Assembly (NCBI GenBank): GCA_910575755.1 | Contig: CAJTFO010000001.1 | Span: 496,001 to 560,000, forward strand | Direction: 5' to 3' | DNA length: 64,000 nucleotides | Origin: Desulfovibrionaceae bacterium | GTDB lineage: Bacteria > Desulfobacterota > Desulfovibrionia > Desulfovibrionales > Desulfovibrionaceae | Notes under the pieces: generated by a model | What the model saw: the letters and a program-made list of their open reading frames with translations, nothing else | The model's database searches: none | Told to the model about the DNA's origin: nothing | Made by a program: the position numbers and the translations under genes | Part shown: piece after piece, positions 48,547 to 56,517 of the stretch | Layout: every line of letters begins with the position of its first letter | How positions within the stretch are numbered: the stretch's first letter is position 1

Positions 48547-51500
48547 ATGGACGAAGACAAAAGACTGCCCTTCCAGGACGTGCCGGAACTCAATCAAAAA
48601 CAGGACGATGCCCAAGGGGAACAATTCTGGGCGCATATCGCGGAACTTCTTGAACAAATCGAGGCCAACACCCGTGGCGGCGCTGGCCGGGGATTGTCAG
48701 CGGCAGCGGTGGCCACGCCCGCACGTCCGAAGGAAGAAGCGAAGGCGGGAAAGAAGCAGGCTGGCGGCCCAGGTGCCGCCCACAGCAATGCAGCAATGCG
48801 AACGACTGCCCGCACGGCTCCCGCTGAACGTCGCCCATCCCGCAGTATTATCCCCTCGCCGCCCGCTCACCAGGAGAAAGCCGCTTCCAGCAGCCCTCTT
48901 GGTGGGCGCTCCGCAACCAAAGCTCCACACCCTGCCGGAAAAGGGAAAAACCAAGACGACGGTCTTGGGGGTGGAACTGGCCCGCACGCGGCCCGGAAGC
49001 AAAAAGAACCCGACGCCCCGCTTCCTCTCCCCACCAAAAGCCAGGAAGCCCTCGCGCAAAAACGCGAAGAAGCGATTGCCCAGAAGCAATCCAAGGGCAT
49101 TTTGGGGGCATTGAAGCAAAACCTTGCTTCGTGGGACGGTTCCGTTGCCTCCTCCGACAAATCCGACATGCAGGACGCGGCGGGTCTGGCCGCTGGAGGT
49201 CCGCTCTGGTCGGCACTCAAGGAACTGAAAGAGGTTATCCCGGAAAACGACAAGGAGGATGACAGCCTTGCCGGCGTCCTGAAAAAGACCATCGCGCAAA
49301 AAACGGGCGTCACTGCCGCAAGGGAAAGGATAGACCGCGCCGCAGAGACAGCACGGGCAAAAGTGGTGACATGGGCCGGGGGAAAAGTTGACGCTCCGAA
49401 ACGGGGCAACCGCGACAAACAGGGCCGCTTCATCAAGGGGGCAGGCAAAGAATCCAAAATTGCGGAAAAAACTCTGGCTCTGGCATCGCAGGAAGCGCGG
49501 GAAGGTAAAAAGCGCCATGATGAACTGGTGGAGGCTGTCAAGCAAGGGCCAAAGCATGGCGGAGGCGGCATCTTCGGGGAAGACGGTCTTGTTGACCGCA
49601 TGGGCCGCAGGCGTGGCGCGCGCGGAGCAGGAACGTCAAAACCGGGCAGGATGCCGGGGCGGAGAGGAAAATTCGGGCTTCTTGCGGGAGCGGGTGCGGC
49701 GCTGTTGGGGGGCGCGTCGGTTTTCAACGGCGATCCCGTGAGTTCCGCCATTGATATTGGCAGCGCGGCATTGTCCGCGCCCGGCGCCGGGAAGGCCGCA
49801 GGCGCGGCAGGAAAAGCCCTGGGGCTTGGCGCAAAAGGAGCCTTGGGGGCCGCGAAAGCCATTCCCATTGCAGGACAGGTCCTTGCCGCGGGTATGGCGC
49901 TTTATGACGGCGTATCCGGCTGGAATGATGCCGACATGCACCGGGAGGCGTTCGGCCTTGAAGATGGGCAAGAGGCCTCCACAGGGCAGAAGGCGAGCGC
50001 GGCGGCGGCAAATATCCTCGATATGGGAGGTCTGCTCACCGGGGCGGCGGGGTTGTTCGGCTTCGAGGTTTCCACGTCTGATATTGCCAGGGGTATTTTT
50101 GACTTCGGCGATTCCATTGGCTCCACCTTGTCCGATGCGTGGGGCGGTGTGACCTCGCTCTTCTCTTCGGACGATGAAGAAGGCTCGGAAGGGCTTTTCG
50201 GCAAGCTCACCGAAGCCATTTCCGAACTTACAGACACGATTGATGATGACATCAGGGAAAAAGAAAAGCCGGGTATCATTGCTTCTGCGGGCGGCTTCTT
50301 CTCCCGCTTTTTCGGGGGTGACAACAGCGGGAGCCGCAGCAGCGATGGCGACCGGAGCACACGCTCGGACACGGGGGCAACCAGACGGGCGCAAGCCATC
50401 ATGGGCAAGGAGCTTGGCGCGCTGTCCGCACAGTACGAGAGTGGCGCCCACGGCAGCGACGCCATAGGCCATGATCGTACCGGCGGTACATCATACGGAA
50501 AATACCAAATTGCATCCAATACCGGCACAATGGATGCCTTTCTCCGCTGGGCCGAACGAAATGGTGGAGAAAACGGAAAAGAAGTCGCAGCCAGAATGCG
50601 CTCCTCCGGCCCCTTGAACACGGGAAGCAAATCAGGCGCGGCTGTGGATACATGGCGGAGCCTTGAGCGGGAAGGCAAGCTCGGAACCCTGGAACATGAT
50701 TTCATCAAGGCGACTCACTTTGATCCCGCATTTGCCGGTATTCAAAGTGAAGAACTACGGAAGCGTGTCGAAGGGTCCAAGGCGTTGCAGGACGTTCTAT
50801 GGTCCACGTCCGTCCAGCATGGGGCGGGCGGCGCAGCAAAATTGATCAACCGAAACTTCAAGCAGGGCATGAGCGATGAAGAGTTTATCAATGCCCTGTA
50901 TGCGGATCGGGCAACGCAATTCAGTTCTTCAACTGTCCAAGTTCAGAAATCCGCTCGCAACCGTTTTGCCGACGAACGTCAGGTCGCTCTGGCAATGCTG
51001 CAAAGGGAGCGGCGTGGTGCTGCCCAAATGCCCCAAACAGCCGTGGAGGCGACATCACAGGCCTTGCAGCTTGGGACACAAGAAGCCATCGACCGTGGGG
51101 TGCGCTACAGTTTCGGCAGTAAAAACTCTGGCTCTGGCGGCATTGATTGCTCAGGCTGGGTGACAGAGAACACCCGAAACATGATGGAGGCGGTGAACGC
51201 CGAAAGCGGTAAGCCAATCTACGGAAAAGAAGCGCAGGCCGTCTTGCGAAAGGGGGCTAATGGTGGCGCCGCCGGCCTGATTCAGACAGTCAGTGAAGCG
51301 ACAGGCGAACTTTTGTCCAACGATGCTCTTGCGCCGGACAGGGTGCGCGAGGGCATGATGATTGGCATGGACACGGGCGACAAGGGATGGGACCGAGGCC
51401 GTTTTGGCGGCATAGACCATATTGTCCAGACCTACCGGGACGCCGAAACCGGAAGGATGATGGTTTCGGAATCCAGCAGTCGCAAGGGTGTCACCGTTAC

Positions 51501-51978
51501 AGATTATGAGGAATGGTACAAGAAGTGGAACGGACGCGCCAATCTGTACGGTACAGACATTACAAAACTTGCGGATGCAAGCCAATTTCAGCCCTCGGAA
51601 GGTGCAACCGTTGCAGACGTGGGACAAACAGGCACAGAAGCGCGCGAAGCGTCCCCAGAGAAAAAGGAACAGACCTCTGTTGCTTCCGCCTCTCCTGCCA
51701 CAGCCGCACCGCAGGAAGTGCAAACTGTGGCGGTGCAAGAGGTTCAGCCGCAGGCGTCGCAACGCTATCCAGAACCGGAACCGATTCGGCCTGAACCTTT
51801 CGCCGCGCCGCAACAAATTGATTTTTCGCAGGTTATCGCGCTGCTCACGCAGCTTGTGGATGTGACCAGGCAAAATGCGACAGGCAAGGAACGAGATACG
51901 GAAAACGCGAGTTCGCCGAATATTCCAATGGACTACGACGATCCGTTCTGTCTGGCTCTCGCTCACGATAGGGCATAA
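48547..51978 (+). CDS. Tail tape measure protein with two cell-wall-hydrolase-like domains
   Basis: The 1143-residue protein starts after CGGAGG. Residues 1-350 are low-complexity, charged helix; 350-450 is a glycine-rich hydrophobic region (GLLAGAGAALLGGA) typical of tape measures. A muramidase-like domain follows near residue 630 (GALSAQYESGAHGSDAIGHDRTGGTSYGKYQ), and an NlpC/P60-like domain near 865-955 with GIDCSGWV and GGIDHIVQT carrying Cys and His. The end is a proline/glutamate linker and short helix. It sets tail length and may help penetrate the cell wall. Confidence 0.8.
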   Translation: MDEDKRLPFQDVPELNQKQDDAQGEQFWAHIAELLEQIEANTRGGAGRGLSAAAVATPARPKEEAKAGKKQAGGPGAAHSNAAMRTTARTAPAERRPSRSIIPSPPAHQEKAASSSPLGGRSATKAPHPAGKGKNQDDGLGGGTGPHAARKQKEPDAPLPLPTKSQEALAQKREEAIAQKQSKGILGALKQNLASWDGSVASSDKSDMQDAAGLAAGGPLWSALKELKEVIPENDKEDDSLAGVLKKTIAQKTGVTAARERIDRAAETARAKVVTWAGGKVDAPKRGNRDKQGRFIKGAGKESKIAEKTLALASQEAREGKKRHDELVEAVKQGPKHGGGGIFGEDGLVDRMGRRRGARGAGTSKPGRMPGRRGKFGLLAGAGAALLGGASVFNGDPVSSAIDIGSAALSAPGAGKAAGAAGKALGLGAKGALGAAKAIPIAGQVLAAGMALYDGVSGWNDADMHREAFGLEDGQEASTGQKASAAAANILDMGGLLTGAAGLFGFEVSTSDIARGIFDFGDSIGSTLSDAWGGVTSLFSSDDEEGSEGLFGKLTEAISELTDTIDDDIREKEKPGIIASAGGFFSRFFGGDNSGSRSSDGDRSTRSDTGATRRAQAIMGKELGALSAQYESGAHGSDAIGHDRTGGTSYGKYQIASNTGTMDAFLRWAERNGGENGKEVAARMRSSGPLNTGSKSGAAVDTWRSLEREGKLGTLEHDFIKATHFDPAFAGIQSEELRKRVEGSKALQDVLWSTSVQHGAGGAAKLINRNFKQGMSDEEFINALYADRATQFSSSTVQVQKSARNRFADERQVALAMLQRERRGAAQMPQTAVEATSQALQLGTQEAIDRGVRYSFGSKNSGSGGIDCSGWVTENTRNMMEAVNAESGKPIYGKEAQAVLRKGANGGAAGLIQTVSEATGELLSNDALAPDRVREGMMIGMDTGDKGWDRGRFGGIDHIVQTYRDAETGRMMVSESSSRKGVTVTDYEEWYKKWNGRANLYGTDITKLADASQFQPSEGATVADVGQTGTEAREASPEKKEQTSVASASPATAAPQEVQTVAVQEVQPQASQRYPEPEPIRPEPFAAPQQIDFSQVIALLTQLVDVTRQNATGKERDTENASSPNIPMDYDDPFCLALAHDRA

Positions 51979-51980
51979 CC

Positions 51981-52328
51981 ATGATTGAAGCACAGCGAAT
52001 GCTCAAATCCTCACCAGGGGACGATGTTGAGCGATTTTCCGATGGCGATGCCATGAGCGAGCGTATCAGGGAATGGCTTGATACCCCGGAAGGGACAATG
52101 GCGCACTATCCGGCGTGGGGGCATAACCTCACCCCGTTCAGGCATGACCCTCTCAGCAAGGGCGGCGACCTTGATGTACTCATGGAAATGGCAATCGCGC
52201 GGAAATTGCCCATTGATGTGGAGGGCATCATCTTGCAGGGCGTGAATGTCGTTGTGATGGACATTGATTTGTGCCGTATTGAAATTCTGCACCAATTCGG
52301 GTTTCAGGCAGAGGAAATCCGCCTGTAG
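51981..52328 (+). CDS. Baseplate wedge protein gp25-like
   Basis: The 115-residue protein has GDAMSERIREWLDTPEGTMAHYPAWGHNLTPFRHDPLSKGGDL, the gp25/GpW pattern, with EILHQFGFQAEEI at the end. It initiates sheath polymerisation from the baseplate. Its ATG follows the tape measure stop by two bases. Length and order (gp25 before gp6) fit a T4-like wedge. Confidence 0.82.
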   Translation: MIEAQRMLKSSPGDDVERFSDGDAMSERIREWLDTPEGTMAHYPAWGHNLTPFRHDPLSKGGDLDVLMEMAIARKLPIDVEGIILQGVNVVVMDIDLCRIEILHQFGFQAEEIRL

Positions 52329-52337
52329 GGGAAAATC

Positions 52338-53744
52338 ATGATTCTGAACGAACAGGTTGCAAATAAACTGAAGACGCTCCTGTCTTCCCTCCCCTCGTGG
52401 AAAAGTCTTACAAATTCGCAATTCGTACAGCATCTTGCCATTTTCATGGGGTGGACCGTCGAAGATGCAAACTTCAAAATCGAGCGCGCACGCCAGGAAG
52501 CGTTCATCGGAACGGCTCTGAATCGTTCAAGCCTTGTCGCCCACGCCGAAGACCGTGAATATCTTCCCCGCAAGCCCAAACCCAGCGAAGGGACGGTTCT
52601 TTTCACCAATGCGGGGCCGCGCCCTGTCCTGCTCAAGAGAGGGCGCGAGTTCGTGTCCGATGCGCAGCTTCCCTATACGTTGGGTCTCAAGCTGCTTGTC
52701 CCCGCGCAGAGCAAGGTGGCCGCTCCTGTCACACAGTACGGAAAAACCTCAATTCTTCATACCGTAAGCGAAGAAAAGCCGTTTTATGAGATTCTTATCG
52801 ACAAGGCTCTAACCCCGAAAGTAATGGCCCTCGAAGTCTGGGTTGATAGCGGAGATGGATTCCGGAAATGGGAGTACAGCCGCCTCTTGACGAACGCATA
52901 TCGGGATTCTTTTGTCTGGGACGAGTTCTATCATGTGAGCGATCAGATAGGCATCAGGTTCGGCAATGGCACCTTTGGTAAAATTCCGCCACAGGGCGCA
53001 CAGGTGCGGATTGACATCAAGTACACGGATGGGGACACGCTTCTTCTGGAGCGGCAATACCTTTATCCCCTGGAAGAAATCGTTGATGTTGCCGGTGTCC
53101 CGGCATCTCTCAATATTGAGGTGGAAACAACCATCCAAAACGGTCAGGCGCAGGAATCAACAGAAGAAATGCGCCGAAACCTGCACTATTGGTCCGTGTA
53201 CAACGAGCGGCTTGTCTGGGACAACGACTACGAATATTTCATTCGCCGCCGATTCCCGGAAGTGGTTTTTGTGCGGGCATGGGGTGAAGAAGAAGCGGAA
53301 CGCCTTTGGGGGCCAAAGCTCGAACACATCAATAAAATCTGGATATGCGCCTACGCCCCGCGAGAAGGCATAGTGCAGGACGTGATGAACGCCATTGCGG
53401 ATGTTCCCATGCTATGCCGCAACTTTCAATGGTACAACCCGGAGCATGTATCCTTCACGCTGAGACTTACCGCACGGGTCTTGTCGGACAAGGTGCTTTC
53501 GGAGGTCGATGAAGACGTTCGCGCGGCCCTCATGCGGGCATATGGCCGCGATTCGCTGTATCGGCGCGACAAGGTGCTTGTCTCCGAAATCTACGAGTGC
53601 ATCCAGTCCACAGGGCACTTTGAAAAAGAAACCGGAGCATGGTTCGAGGCTGTCCCGGAAGGGCATTTTGAGGCCAACCTCATTTACCAGATGGTGAGTC
53701 TCGACCTTGATAATTCACAAATTCAAATCGCGTATCTCACATAA
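52338..53744 (+). CDS. Baseplate wedge protein gp6-like (J-type)
   Basis: The 468-residue protein has FKIERARQEAFIGTALNRSSLVAHAEDREYLPRKP, a domain with YEILIDKALTPKVMALEVWVDSGDGF and RNFQWYNPEHVSFTLRLTARVLSD toward the end, typical of the J/gp6 baseplate family. It links the gp25 ring to the inner baseplate. It is preceded by GGGGAAAATC. Assignment is by order after gp25 and pattern. Confidence 0.72.
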   Translation: MILNEQVANKLKTLLSSLPSWKSLTNSQFVQHLAIFMGWTVEDANFKIERARQEAFIGTALNRSSLVAHAEDREYLPRKPKPSEGTVLFTNAGPRPVLLKRGREFVSDAQLPYTLGLKLLVPAQSKVAAPVTQYGKTSILHTVSEEKPFYEILIDKALTPKVMALEVWVDSGDGFRKWEYSRLLTNAYRDSFVWDEFYHVSDQIGIRFGNGTFGKIPPQGAQVRIDIKYTDGDTLLLERQYLYPLEEIVDVAGVPASLNIEVETTIQNGQAQESTEEMRRNLHYWSVYNERLVWDNDYEYFIRRRFPEVVFVRAWGEEEAERLWGPKLEHINKIWICAYAPREGIVQDVMNAIADVPMLCRNFQWYNPEHVSFTLRLTARVLSDKVLSEVDEDVRAALMRAYGRDSLYRRDKVLVSEIYECIQSTGHFEKETGAWFEAVPEGHFEANLIYQMVSLDLDNSQIQIAYLT

Positions 53745-54054
53745 CCTCCATATCGTAAAAATTGGTTATTTTTACGCTTCCAGTGGGAAATTTGGCAATG
53801 ACATAAAGTTCGCCGCCCATCGCTTCAATATGTTCTCTCAACGTGGAAATATACATGTCTGTCTTTTTTTCCATCTTTGCGATAGTCGGCTGGCGCACAT
53901 GAAGAATTTCCGCCAGGTTTTTCTGTGTCAATCCTTGCGCTTTTCGTAATTCGGAAAGCCGCATCTCTTTCAACATTTCGTCAGCCTTTGCCGTTGAACG
54001 CGCCAGGGCTTCCGGCGACATTCTCGCTTCAAGCAGTTTAAAATTCCTGGCCAT
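53737..54054 (-). CDS. Orphan HigA-like antitoxin
   Basis: The 105-residue protein has ARSTAKADEMLKEMRLSELRKAQGLTQKNLAEILHVRQPTIAKMEKKTDMYISTLREHIEAMGGELYVIA, a classical XRE antitoxin of the HigA type. The gene in the place of its toxin is a 18-codon remnant overlapping its start, so toxin function is lost. Its expression probably still depends on the upstream palindrome. It may protect the host from cognate toxins elsewhere (inference). Confidence 0.85.
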   Translation of the reverse strand: MARNFKLLEARMSPEALARSTAKADEMLKEMRLSELRKAQGLTQKNLAEILHVRQPTIAKMEKKTDMYISTLREHIEAMGGELYVIAKFPTGSVKITNFYDMEVM

Positions 54055-54094
54055 CCAATAATCCATCCTTCATGTACTCCACTTCCCATTCCAT
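54038..54094 (-). pseudogene. HigB toxin remnant (18 codons)
   Basis: From ATG 54094 the frame reads MEWEVEY, the start of HigB-like toxins (WEVEY), and then MKDGLLDGQEF and stop, overlapping the antitoxin start. The rest of the toxin is gone, probably deleted between the 7th codon and the antitoxin leader. It is a decayed toxin gene. Confidence 0.6.
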
Positions 54095-54099
54095 GCGGA

Positions 54100-54123
54100 A
54101 AATATAGCCAAAAGGCTATATTT
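54100..54123. promoter_or_regulatory. Perfect palindrome upstream of the antitoxin, operator candidate
   Basis: AAATATAGCC-AAAA-GGCTATATTT is a perfect 10-bp inverted repeat with a 4-base centre, directly upstream of the toxin-remnant start. Such sites are typical operators of HigA-family antitoxins. It can also form a hairpin. Confidence 0.6.
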
Positions 54124-54241
54124 ATGCAAACTGCAAATATGCCAGATATGCGCTGGTTTTCGTTGATGCGGCCAATAATCGCCCTCTATCCTTGGCGAAA
54201 AATGTACGCACCGTGCATTGAAGCCGGGAATCAGGCGCGAA

Positions 54242-55387
54242 ATGAAAGATTGGCTCGTCAAAAGGCTCACGCCTCGCAAGCAAAAAGAAGACCGCTGGTT
54301 GGGGCTGGCCGAAAGCACCCAGACAATCTGGGAGCAGGACTTTGACCCGCAGCTTGTACGGCTTGAAGCTCTCCGCTCATATTTCAGTGCTGATGACGCC
54401 GACCTGGCGCGCAAACTGCGCGAAATGGGCGACTATTTTGCGGCGGACATGCCGCGGTCGAAAGACCGCCCCATTGCTGTTGCCTGGAGGCGTCTTGAAC
54501 TTGAGTACAAAGACCTCGAACTGATTATCACTTCTGTCTTCCGCAGGCATTACAGCGACCTTCCCGTCACCTGGTTCCCGCTGTTTGCCCCTCTTGATGA
54601 ACCCTACGGGACGCGCTTCATCCCCGCCGATGGCCCATGGCCAGAAAAGAAAAACGTCCCGCCGGAGGGAATGTTCCTTACCTCACGGGGCCTTCTGGGA
54701 ACCGACCACGCGCACCTTCTCTCCCTTGGCCTGACAAAACAGACTTTCCTCGACAAGGCCCTTCCGCTTCTTCTGCGCGCCAAACCGCTGCATATCGTCT
54801 TTGACGGTACTCTCTGGTATGCGCGTTTTGACTTCCCGTTTGAAGGCAATCCTGTTGCTTCCTGGGAACGCGACTGCGGTATTTTTGAAATGAATTTTGC
54901 CGTTCAGGGGACGTATTTCGATTCAACGGATGCCGATGCCTGTCCGCTTGACGTGCAAAAGATGTCTTGCCGATGGGAGCGTGAGCAGCCTTGCATTGCC
55001 ATCCCCTTTATCAGACCGAAAGAGCGCTTCTGGCACATGGATTGGCACGCTCCAGAGGGTTTTCCCCCCGACTGGTTGCCCCTTGATTGGTATATGGCCG
55101 GACACGAAGGAGAGCCTTGTATTCCTCTTGGCCTGTACCTGATTGAGAAAAAACGCTCTATCATCTTCCGTCAAAGTCTGGGGGAACTGGAAATCCATGT
55201 GGAGAAGACGACGCTTCCCTCGTGCCCCACGCCGTTCGTGTCGGAAATAGATGCGGCAGGCGAAAAGAACGTGTCCATGTCCGTAAAATTTCAAGGTCTG
55301 GACCGTCTGGATCGCTATCCGCGTTTCGATGACATCCCCGCTGATACATTCCCTCTGGATATGCCCGTAGGAGGTGCATATGCCTGA
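54242..55387 (+). CDS. Baseplate/tail protein downstream of gp6-like (381 aa)
   Basis: The 381-residue protein (MKDWLVKRLTPRKQKEDRWLGLAESTQTIWEQDFDP) has two beta-rich domains (DLPVTWFPLFAPLDEPYGTRFIPADG; LHIVFDGTLWYARFDFPFEGNP) and an internal repeat of a similar segment (WHMDWHAPEGFPPDWLPLDWYMAG). It is separated from gp6 by the antitoxin island and overlaps the next gene. A T4 gp7/gp8-like wedge or tail fibre attachment role is possible. No family is recognised. Confidence 0.5.
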   Translation: MKDWLVKRLTPRKQKEDRWLGLAESTQTIWEQDFDPQLVRLEALRSYFSADDADLARKLREMGDYFAADMPRSKDRPIAVAWRRLELEYKDLELIITSVFRRHYSDLPVTWFPLFAPLDEPYGTRFIPADGPWPEKKNVPPEGMFLTSRGLLGTDHAHLLSLGLTKQTFLDKALPLLLRAKPLHIVFDGTLWYARFDFPFEGNPVASWERDCGIFEMNFAVQGTYFDSTDADACPLDVQKMSCRWEREQPCIAIPFIRPKERFWHMDWHAPEGFPPDWLPLDWYMAGHEGEPCIPLGLYLIEKKRSIIFRQSLGELEIHVEKTTLPSCPTPFVSEIDAAGEKNVSMSVKFQGLDRLDRYPRFDDIPADTFPLDMPVGGAYA

Positions 55388-55823
55388 AACTCCGAAAGTA
55401 TGGCAACGAGCAAAGCTGCTCAATCGGTACTATGACAAGGTAGGCATGGCCGCTGCGGGCATTGGGCGTTGTCCCCGTTTCGTGGAGTTCCGCGCCGGCT
55501 TTGGACTGGTGGATGAATACAGCCCATCTGAGCTGGAATTGCAGGACATTCCCCCAGATATGAAGGAAATCCCCGGAGAATTTTACCGGGGATTTGTAGA
55601 CGTATCCTACAGCGCCGGGATTGCTCTGTGCAAATGCGAAATCCCGCAAGGCGCTGTCGGCGCTCCGGTACGCCACAACCTTATCGGCATCTTCGATGAT
55701 GAGGGGGATCTGATTGCCGTTTGCTCCACACTTCCCGACTGGGTAACGCCTGCCGAGGTCTATCGGGCGTTCCCGGCCATAACCTTCCCGCGTGAGGAGG
55801 AACGCACAGATGGCAACGAATGA
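55380..55823 (+). CDS. Tail collar/fibre-like protein (147 aa)
   Basis: The protein starts MPETPKVWQRAKLLNRYYDKVGMAAAGIGRCPRFVEFRAGFGLVDEYSPSELELQDIPPDM, a region resembling the N-terminal collar domain found in tail fibre assemblies. GGAGGTGCAT precedes the ATG. It overlaps the preceding gene by 8 bases and the next ATG. A role in fibre attachment is inferred. Confidence 0.5.
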   Translation: MPETPKVWQRAKLLNRYYDKVGMAAAGIGRCPRFVEFRAGFGLVDEYSPSELELQDIPPDMKEIPGEFYRGFVDVSYSAGIALCKCEIPQGAVGAPVRHNLIGIFDDEGDLIAVCSTLPDWVTPAEVYRAFPAITFPREEERTDGNE

Positions 55824-56517
55824 CGCCCCCTTGTTGCGCCAGAGTGTCCGCTGGGGGGAAGAATATGTTTCCCGCGCTCTGAACATGAAGATGGCCGGAA
55901 TCGTCAAGCCTGGCGTCTATCATGGCTTTGTACTCAAACCCGGCGGCACCATGTCAGTTCTCGTAGATCACGGATCGGACTATCCGCGTAGCGTAGCCGT
56001 GGTTGAGCGGAACGGTTATTCCCTCACGGTAGTTATGGACGATCCCGGCCTTGTGCGTATCCCGGCCACGGGAACATGGTTCGTCTGCCTTGAGGCGTTC
56101 TACGCCCCCACGCAGCAAGGGTACCAGCGCATTGTGGTTCGGGAACAGCCGGAACCGCACCATGTCGTGCTGGGCAAGGTCAGAGCCGGTATGCCATTGA
56201 CGGAACCCGGAGAAGATGAGGGCGACGATGGTGACGGGGAAGCGTCGGCTCCCGGTGAGGCGGTGGTCATCACCGAGGACATGATTTCTTCGGATGAAAT
56301 TGACAAGGCCAACGCCGACATTGCCACAGTCAGACAGATGGAAGCGCTCTCCGAGCAGCTTGAAAGGCATACCCGGAGAACGCTCATCCTGCACGCCGAA
56401 TCCACCACGCGGATGATACATCTTTCCCGTCGGCTTACGACCCTCGCCCTTACCGGAAGCGCGGCGGCGGGGGATGAAGACACCTATAGCCCGGCAAGCC
56501 CGGCAAACAGAGGATGA
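55810..56517 (+). CDS. Tail fibre-associated protein (235 aa)
   Basis: The protein has an N-terminal beta domain (VKPGVYHGFVLKPGGTMSVLVDHGSDYPRSVAVVER) followed by an acidic linker and a coiled coil (QMEALSEQLERHTRRTLILHAESTTRMIHLSRR). GGAACGCAC precedes the ATG. It precedes the DGR target gene and overlaps it, so it may be a fibre shaft or connector for the variable receptor-binding protein. Confidence 0.5.
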   Translation: MATNDAPLLRQSVRWGEEYVSRALNMKMAGIVKPGVYHGFVLKPGGTMSVLVDHGSDYPRSVAVVERNGYSLTVVMDDPGLVRIPATGTWFVCLEAFYAPTQQGYQRIVVREQPEPHHVVLGKVRAGMPLTEPGEDEGDDGDGEASAPGEAVVITEDMISSDEIDKANADIATVRQMEALSEQLERHTRRTLILHAESTTRMIHLSRRLTTLALTGSAAAGDEDTYSPASPANRG

